DNA of 64,000 nucleotides from Telopea speciosissima (Eukaryota > Streptophyta > Magnoliopsida > Proteales > Proteaceae), in NCBI RefSeq assembly GCF_018873765.1, contig NC_057922.1:64752755-64816754 (forward strand), given 5' to 3'. Below the pieces are notes generated by a model. It was not told the origin of the DNA, did no database searches, and saw only the letters and a list, made by a program, of their open reading frames with translations. A program made the position numbers and the translations under genes. Numbering within the stretch: the stretch's first letter is position 1; every line of letters begins with the position of its first letter. This document shows, piece after piece, positions 14,901 through 23,900 of the stretch.

Positions 14901-17900
14901 TAAGGTATTGGAGTCAAAAGTTCTTAAAAATTTGAAAATGAGCAGGATTGAAACAGAATGTATGGAGACTTGGTTTGTCCGGAGATGACCAGACGGCGAT
15001 TCTCTGATTCCATGTCCCCCCCTCTCTGCGACCCTCGCCGCTGGTCGCCCTTCCCACCATAGCTCACCCTCTTGTGCCACCACTAACCTTGAATCATCCC
15101 CTACCTCCCTTGCCATCCATCATCGTCCATGCTCCGCTCGCCTTACCTCCACTGCCCCTACCTTCCCTGCCATCTATTATCATCCATGCTACCCTCGCCC
15201 TACCTCCACTTCCCCTGGTTCCAAACCCTGGAACTCCCGCTTTGAACCTGTACCCTTTCCATACCATGAAGGTCATTCTCTACACTTCATTCCTCCCACC
15301 ATCGTTGACGATTCAAAGGTCGGCTTCTGCCCATCAGGTCTTCTGGATGAGGAAATCTCCAAATGGCACTGTTGCCTTGTCGGACATTTCATTAGGAACA
15401 GCCCCCCTTTTCATGCGGTCAAAACCTCTCTACACAAACAATAGAGGATTGCTGGGTTTTTTGACACTTACCTTCTGGCAAACGACATTTTCATCTTTCG
15501 TTTCTCCGACGAAGACGACAAACTTCGCGCCCTGGAAGGTGAACCTTGGCAGATTGGGAAGAAACTGTCCTTCTTGCGACAATGGGATCAACACACCAAG
15601 CTAAGCAAAATCGACCTCAAATCCATTCCCCTGTGGGTCACTCTCCCAGGTCTCCCTCTTCATTTTTGGTGTCCCACTAGTCTTAGCATCGTGGGTTCGA
15701 TTATTGGGAATCCTCTTTACTCTGATGAATGCACCCAACGCATTGATCGCCTTGCCTTTGTTGGGATTTGTGTTGAAATCACTACTGACAATCCTCCGCA
15801 AGACTTTGTCACCATTTTTTAAGAAGACGACCAATCCTTCACTTAATGGGTACAATACGAATGGCTACCCCTATTCTGCTCCTCTTGCAAAGTTTTCGGC
15901 CATCCTACCAAGCAAAGCACCCCTTCCGATGCCCTTGTCAAGCCAAAAGACCCCAACGATGATCACCGCCTCAGCTCTGCTTTGAGTCTGGTCTCCATCG
16001 ACAATCTGGAAACTGGTCTCACTCCTGATTCGAGAGTGGACCCCATTCAACCCTCTGTCAATGGGGTTGGTATCCTCTCTGCTCTGGAACACCCTCAGGA
16101 TCCTTCCCGTGGCCGGAGAAGAACCAGGAACCACCGTAGATCCCATAAGTCCGGTAGCTCTCCAGTCTCCATTGCTTCCCGATGAACCAGCGGCTACAAG
16201 GGTTTCTTCCCATGGTTCTCGACTTCTCGGTCCTCCAAGACGCTAGCTCTAACATTGATGGTGACTTGTCGCCTGCTCCTCTTGAGCTCAGGAAGAACCC
16301 TGCTCTCCAGGTGCCTCCTGCTGAAGCCAGTCTCGCTCAAAGTTGCAGTCGCTCGTCACCTATTGAAGCCAAAAACCCCCCTTCCCTTTTGCCTTCACCT
16401 ACTTTCCGTTCCTAGCCTCTTGTCGTCCCTCCGCCCTTTGTCAGGCCTATTTGTTGCCCCTCTTCCAGCTCTACTGTTGTCGCCCCTCCTCCTATAGTTC
16501 CCCAATCCAAGTCGTGACCTACGAATTTTTTGTCTCCTTCCCTTTTTAAACGAAACCCATCCACCAATACCCCTTGTTCCCTTTTTACCCCTAGCCCCTT
16601 AAACCGCCCATCTAACCCATCTTTAACCCTTACCAATTCTGGCCCTTTTGGTTCTGCCTATATTGAACCGATTCAAACCCTTTTTGAACCAAACCATCCA
16701 ACTTCTCATCTCTCTTCCCTTCCATCTCCTGACCCTGAACTGATATCCCTCCCCGCCAAACCACCCCTTCATCCCATCGCCCCAACTCCTTTAGACCCCC
16801 TTCATCATCCCCCCACCTCATTGATCTGCTATCCTCGCCTCCGGTAATACTTTCTCCGACCATCTGGAATGTCTGTGGCCTCAATGCCCCGGCAAAACAA
16901 TCCAACATTCGTTCCCGTCTAATATCCTCCAAATCCTCTCTTTGCTGTCTCTTAGAAATTAGAATCCAAAGTCCTCGAGTCCAATTCTTCCCACATTGTC
17001 TCCTCCATCGCTCCATTTTGGTCCCTTATCTCTAACTACTCCCACTCCCCTAATGGTCGTATTTGGGTATTATGGGACCCCTCTAAGCTTTTGATCTTCG
17101 TCCTTTCTTCCTCATACCAATTCATCCATCTCAACATCTCTGACCTCCTCGACAATCACCCCTTCTTCATTGTGGTCTATGCCTTGAACCGTCACCCTGA
17201 CCGTCTCTCTCTCTGGGATGACATTCGTTCCCTTTCCTCCTTTGTGGGTTCTTCTCCCTGGGGTTTGGGTAGTGACTTCAATGTAGTGCGTTACAACCAT
17301 GAAAAAATTGGTGGGTCCCCTATTGATCAGGAAGCTGTTGAGGCCTTCAACTCTTCCCTCGATGACTTTGGGCTTAACGACCTTATATGGTCGGGTGCCA
17401 ACCTCTCCTAGCATAATTGGCAATCAGGCCTTAACAGAGTTGCTTGCAAACTTGACCGTGTCCTTGTAAACGACACTTGGCTATCCTCCTTTCCTTCTTC
17501 CTATGCACTCTTTGACCTCCCTGGCCTATAGGACCATTGTTCCATCTCTCTCTTTGTCCTTCTCTACACATCCTTCAGCCCGAAGCCCTTCAAATACTTC
17601 GATATGTGGTTTTCCCATCTGAATTTTCTCCCAACTGTCCTAGCTGCCTGGGACATCCTGGTATACTCCTACTCCTCCCCCCTCCTCGCCTTACCCAAGA
17701 GGAAAGCTTTCTGAAGTAAAAAATCCCGTATTAAGTGGCTCGTGCTTGGAGACTCCAATTCTGCTTTCTTCCACCGCTCTCTCAAAGCCAGGGTCAACTC
17801 CAATTCCATCCTCTCTTACCTCAAATGATGGTACCCTTCACACCAACACTGATGCCATTAAATCGGAAGCGGTTTCCTACTTCTCTGAGATCTTCTGTCC

Positions 17901-20900
17901 CCCTCCTACCATCCTCCCCCCCATTCTGGATGACCTAATCAATAAATTAATCCCCTCTCACCTCCTTAGCTCTCTCCAATCCATCCCCTTAGACTCTGAG
18001 ATCCTAACTGCTGTCCGTTCCCAAAATTCTAGCAAAGCTCTGGACCCTGATGGATTTAGCATGGGATTCTTCTTCTCCTGTTGGGATATCATCAATGTCG
18101 ACCTCATCCATGCCATTAAGAATTTTTTCTACACCCCCGGGTAAATCCTAATCATTAACCACACCTTCCTTTGCCTCATCCCCAAGAAATCTTGAGCCTC
18201 TTCAATGGCTGACTTCCGCCCCATCTCCCTTCGCAATTTCCTCTACAAATTCATAGCCAAAATGCTAGCCAACAGCCTCCAGCTTGTTGTCGACTCCCTG
18301 GTCAGTGCTAACCAGTCCGCCTTCATAGCTGATCGCAACATCGTCGATAATATCATCCTTTGTCAAGAAATTGTTAGAGACTTGGATCGCAAATACCATT
18401 CTCCTTCCGCCCTCTTGAAAATCAACATCCACAAAGCCTTTGATTCCATTTGTTGGGACTTCATCTCCCATGTCCTCCTTAGAATGTCCTTCCCCCCATT
18501 TTGGTTAACCGGATTCATTCTTACATCTCCTCTCCTCGCTTATCTGTCATGGTAAATGGCAGCCCGACCGGATATTTCTCATCCTCTGTTGGTATTCGTC
18601 AGGGCTGTCCCCTCTCCCCATTTCTCTTTGGTCTGTCTCTTAAGGTCCTTTCCCGTAGCTTTCAGTCCTAAACTGACCTTCACCTTATCTCCTCCATCCC
18701 TTAGTGCAGACACTCCAACCTGACCCACCTCGCCTTTGCCGATGATCTTATGATCTTCTCTAAGGTTGATACCCTCTCCATTGACTCCATCATGGCCTCC
18801 CTCCACCTATTTCAGAACCTCTCTGGTCTTCGTATCAACCTTCTTAAGTCCCACTTTTTCCTTGCTAGGGTTTCTGACACCCTCCTCACTAGCTATACTG
18901 GCTTTACCCTTGGTTCCCTCCCAGTTAGATACCTTGGCCTTCCCCTCATCCTCGCTAGGCTGTCAGCCCATCACTGCTCCCCCATCCTTGATCTCCTTCG
19001 CAAAAGACTGTAGCTTTGGAAAGTCAGACTCCTCTCATATGCAGGCCGGTTAGAGCTCATCAGATCAGTGCTTCAATCCTGCTACATTTATTGGTGTGGA
19101 GTTTCTGATCTCCCTAAGGTAATCATCAAGTCTGCAGAATCTATTATGTGTGCTTTTCTTTGGAAAGGGGTGGAATCATGCAAATTTCTCTACCCTAAGT
19201 GCTGCTCTTCCCTATGTCTCCCAAAATCTGAAGGGGGTCTTGATCTTAGAAGAATTAAAGATGTCAACCTTATTGGCTCTCTCAAGCTTATTTAGAAGAT
19301 CCTCACCAAAAAAGACACCATTTGGATATCTTGGGTTTATGTTGGTCCTCTTCGCAGACTCCATTTGGTCGGTCAGCCTCTCTTCCGATGCTTCTTGGGT
19401 GTGGTGTAGGATTTTGCAAATTAGGCACATAGCCATGGAAGCCATCTCTTGCAAAATTGACGAGGTTCGTACACCTCTCTTTGGCTCTACAATTGGCATC
19501 CCTCAGGCGTTCTCTCCTTGATTGTGAACCCTCGTGAGATCTATTCCTCCGGGTTTGATAGAATGTCCATGCTTACTTCCATCATTTCCAAAGGTGTCTG
19601 GTCCCCCCTCCCCCCTCTCCCCCTTTAGAGGTCCTCTAGAACACCCTTCCCCCCATCCCCCTGGGTACTGTGGTAGAGGAGACTCGATCCTCTGGCTTTT
19701 CAGCTCTCATTCAGCTTGGGATATGGTTAGACTCAGAGGCCACCCCACCCTTTGGTCCAAAGTTGTCTGGTTCAAAGGTCTGATCCCCCATCATAGCTTC
19801 ACCTCTTGGCGAGCTCTCTCTAACTGCCTTCCGACTTAGGCTTTCCTTACCCACCGCCACATTCAGGTCTCCCCCTTTGCTGCCTTTGTTGGAATGGCCT
19901 TGAAGACACATACCACTTGTTCTTCTCTTGCCCCTTTGCCTCATCCATCTGGAAAAGAGTCCTAAGTACCTGCTGGCCAGTTAGAAGAAGCCCCCTCCCC
20001 CTTCATCGCGAATGGCTTTGGATCAACATGACGTTTGGAAGGAATACTATTTGTGACTCTATTGGCAAGCTCGCCTTTTGGGCCTCTATCTCTCATATTT
20101 GGATGGAACGCAATCTTAGAAGATGGACTTCCAACTCTCGCTCCTTAGACAAGATTTGAAATGCGATCTTTTTCGAAGTTTCCACCAGACTTGGTTCCCT
20201 CCCCCTTACTCCTATTAAGGATTCCCCAAGGAACAGGCTTATTGTTGTATCCTGGGGTCTGCCTATTTCCCTTTTGCAGACTGACCCGTGTTAGGCTTTT
20301 TGGCTTTTGTTCTTTGGCCCTTGGGCTTGTATATTCCTCTCTTTTTTCTTCGTAATTTAAATTTTCATTCATCCAAAAAAGAAATCAATTACTTAAGCTT
20401 ATTCGACAAATTGAGATATTTGCATCTACATCCATTGCTACAAATTACTCACTCAAGTAATGGCATAGTTCTTGCCTCTTCTTCTATACCACGGTTCATT
20501 GACTCTAGTGCCACCTCTCATATAACTGGTCAGTCCCATGTATTTTCTTCCTTTCAGAAGATTGATCATCCTTTTAGTGTCATACTTGTCGATGGCTCCT
20601 CTACTCAGATACCCACTTCTGGTTGTGTTTCTTTACCTTCTCTTCCTATGTTGAACCTTGTTCATCGTTTTCCCAAATTATCCTTAAGTCGTATCTCTTT
20701 TAGTCAGTTGGCAAAATCATTAAATTGCTCATTCACCTCTACTTGTTTTTTTTAGGATCTCGAGACAAGGATGGCAATTTGTGGATATTACTTTGACGGC
20801 GTCGCTCTACTACTTCTAGTGTGTCATCTCCTTTTCATTGGTATTACTGAGGACATCTTCTATTTCCAAACTCCAACGTATAATTCTCAGTTGCAAGACT

Positions 20901-23900
20901 CTCTCGACTTGAGTGTACGGCGTGTGAGCTTGAAAATCATCATCATACATCGTTTCCTTATATGATGCTTCTTAGAGTTCTTTGTTTTCTTTAGTACGTG
21001 TTTGGCGACGCTTTGGCGTCCAGGCGCCTTGGACGCCTTGTTCGCCTGGTTGGTGTCGCCTTAAACTTTGGCCCTCTCCACCGCCTTGGGTCGCCTAACC
21101 GCCGTGACAACTATGGTCCGTGTTGTGTTAAGAGTCGGTCTATTTTTTTTTAAATGTTTTGTTACTTTTGTTGACGATCATTCTAAGATGACATGGTTTA
21201 TGAAATAAAGATTCAATTATAACTTTTCGTTCTGTTAGCGCTCTAGAGTATATCCAATGTGAAGTATCTGAATTTTATTTTGATTCTGGCATGATAAATC
21301 AAACCATTTGTACATATACTCCTCAACAGAATGGTGTTGTTGAAAGATAAAACTGGTATTTGTAGGAAGTTGCTCACTCTCATGTTTCATACACATGTTC
21401 CGAAGTTTTATTGGAGTGATGTTCTAACTGCTTGTTATTTGATAAACTGTATGCTATCTAATGTGCTTGACAATCAATTTCTTTTTCATCGGTCCTCTCT
21501 TTTGGTTTGCCATGAGTGTTTGGTTGTACCTGTTTTGTTCACAACCTTCACCCTAGTCTTGATAAATTATCTCTGCGTGCTACCAAGTGTGTTCTTTTGT
21601 TATGCTCGCACTAAAAAAGGTTATCCGTGTTATGATTCGGTCACATGTCAGTGCTAATATTACCTTTTTAAAACGACACTGTACTTTTCTCATGAGAGCG
21701 TAGGATGGATATTGATTCTTTTAGTTCTCCATCTATCTTTACATCTATTCCTCTTATACACTCTACTACTATTACTCCACTTGTGCCATTACAGGTATAC
21801 AAGTGTTGTCCCCAAGTGACGTACAACCGTTCTAACTGATCCTTTGCTATCACCCTCTACTTCATCAAACTCTTTGCCTGGGGAATCTTCCTCTACCGAC
21901 TTGCTCGTTGCTCTTCGTAAAGATATTCAAACTTGTATTCAAAACTCTAATAGGCAAGCAAGATTCTATCCTCCGGTCGGGTACCGCAGGGACAAGCAGG
22001 CACTAGTCTGTCCAATTTATCTTGTTTATCTGAGTATGTCCTGCCCACAAATTCCTTTTATCAAGGAATTCGATAAGGGCAGTCAGTATGAGCTACTGAG
22101 CTAATGAGTTAACCTGCCCTTGTCTCCCATCTTCCTCTACTTTGCAACTTTGCTTTGTCTTTATCTACTGTCTGTAACTAACAAGTACTAGGAAGCCTTG
22201 TCGCATCCTGGTTGGAAGAATGCTATGGATATAGAAATGGATGCCTTGTTGGACGTCAGACGTGGCCTCTTATTGACTTATCCCCAGAAAAGAGTGCATG
22301 CGGCGTCCATGGAACAAGAACTCGGCGAGATCTTGCTAGAAACTCATTTTTGAGATGGCGAGACGAGATTATGGGTGATACTAAAGGATTACAATATCTC
22401 GGCGAGATCTCAGAACGACCGAGATCTTGGTTCAATTAAGCATCTGACCCTGTATAAATAATGCACATCTCGACTGAGACCAGTCGAGATCTCGCTGGTC
22501 TTGGCAGAGAACACACCACCCACCCACCCAAATTGCATGGTTTTGCTCCCATTTTCCACCAGAAATTTGTCGGATGGCACGGAGAAGCTGCATCCAACCC
22601 AGCCATACATGTCAATGGTATTTCAACAGCCTGGTGGCAGTAGCAGTGATTGATCTCATCGCAACCGCCTCTTCCATACCCTAGAATAGGGTACCTTTGG
22701 TTAGTTGATGACAACACTTATATGACTTGTGTGGAAGACTATGCGTGATTCTTTAGTAGCACTATGACATGAGAATCCTACGTGGCACATTCAGAGGCTT
22801 ACATGTTGCGGCAAAATGGCTTGCCATGATAGATGTATATGTTAAGATTGATGTATTTTACACTTTTACATTTGTAATACTTATTTATGTTGTTTTATAT
22901 TAATTGTATGCTTTGATTGCTTTCTATTACTAAATTATGTGTAGAATAGGGTCTATTAGTACATCATAGCTTACCAAACTAGGGTCCGAAGTCAAACTCC
23001 TATTTGGACTTTGATTTTGGACAATCTGATAGTGCCTTTGTTTTTAAATGGCCCTATATGGGCTGTATACCAAGTTTCATGACCAAACTTGGTCAAAAAC
23101 CCACTGAAACCATCTACCGAGTTTAAAAAAAAAAATGCACCAACTTGGTTTTCTAGCTGGGCGAAATCAGCACTGAAACCAAGTTCTCGAACCATTGCGG
23201 TGTCGTTGGTTGTACACTGTCAAGTATCTTCTAGATGGATCAGTTAAACGGCTGAAAGTTCGCATGGTTGCCAAAGGTTATACTGACTTTTTATGGAGTT
23301 AACCACTTTGAGACCTTTTCTCCAGTGGTCCGTCTTGACTTTGTTCAAGTTTTTATATCCTTGGCTGTTAATCTTCACTGGCCTTTGTTTCAACTTTCAA
23401 CTTAATATAAAAATTGCATTTATTTATGGTGATCTCGAGGAGGTTATATGGAGCAACCTCCTAGGTACATTGCTCACGGGGGAGTGTGCATCAAAGGTTT
23501 GCCATCTTCACAAGTCTATTTATGGGTTGAAGCAGTCCCCTCGTGCTTGGTTTGATAAATTCAGTAAGGTCATTGGTGGTTATAGGTTCACGCAATGCTT
23601 CTCTGATCATTCTGTGTTTGTTCGTCGACGTGAGTCCAAGGTGATTATTCTCGTTGTGTATGTGGGTAAAATAATTATTTTTGGTAATGACTCTTTTGGG
23701 ATTGAGGATGTCAATGCGTATTTACATCAATATTTTTGGATGAAAGATTTAGTAATGCTCAGATATTTCTTGGGCATTGAAGTTGTTTGTAGTACTAAGG
23801 GTGTCAGTCTATCTCAGAGAAAGTATGTGCTTGATCTTCTATCTGAGACTGGGATGTTGGGCTGTAAACCTATGGATGACCCTATGAATCCTCATTTGAA

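Larger units (their letters stand above)
14806..20381 (+). mobile_element. L1-type LINE, near full length, inserted in the copia element
   Basis: The 5.6-kb element sits between two copies of AAATCAATTA (14796-14805 and 20382-20391), a 10-bp target duplication. It ends in catccaaaaaag, a short A tail. It contains remains of both LINE frames: an ORF1 with a DUF4283-like domain and zinc knuckle, and an ORF2 with endonuclease, reverse transcriptase and zinc-binding region. The base composition is strikingly C/T-rich on the plus strand, unlike the flanking copia sequence. Before and after it the copia frame resumes (gag/protease), which proves the nesting. Confidence 0.92.
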
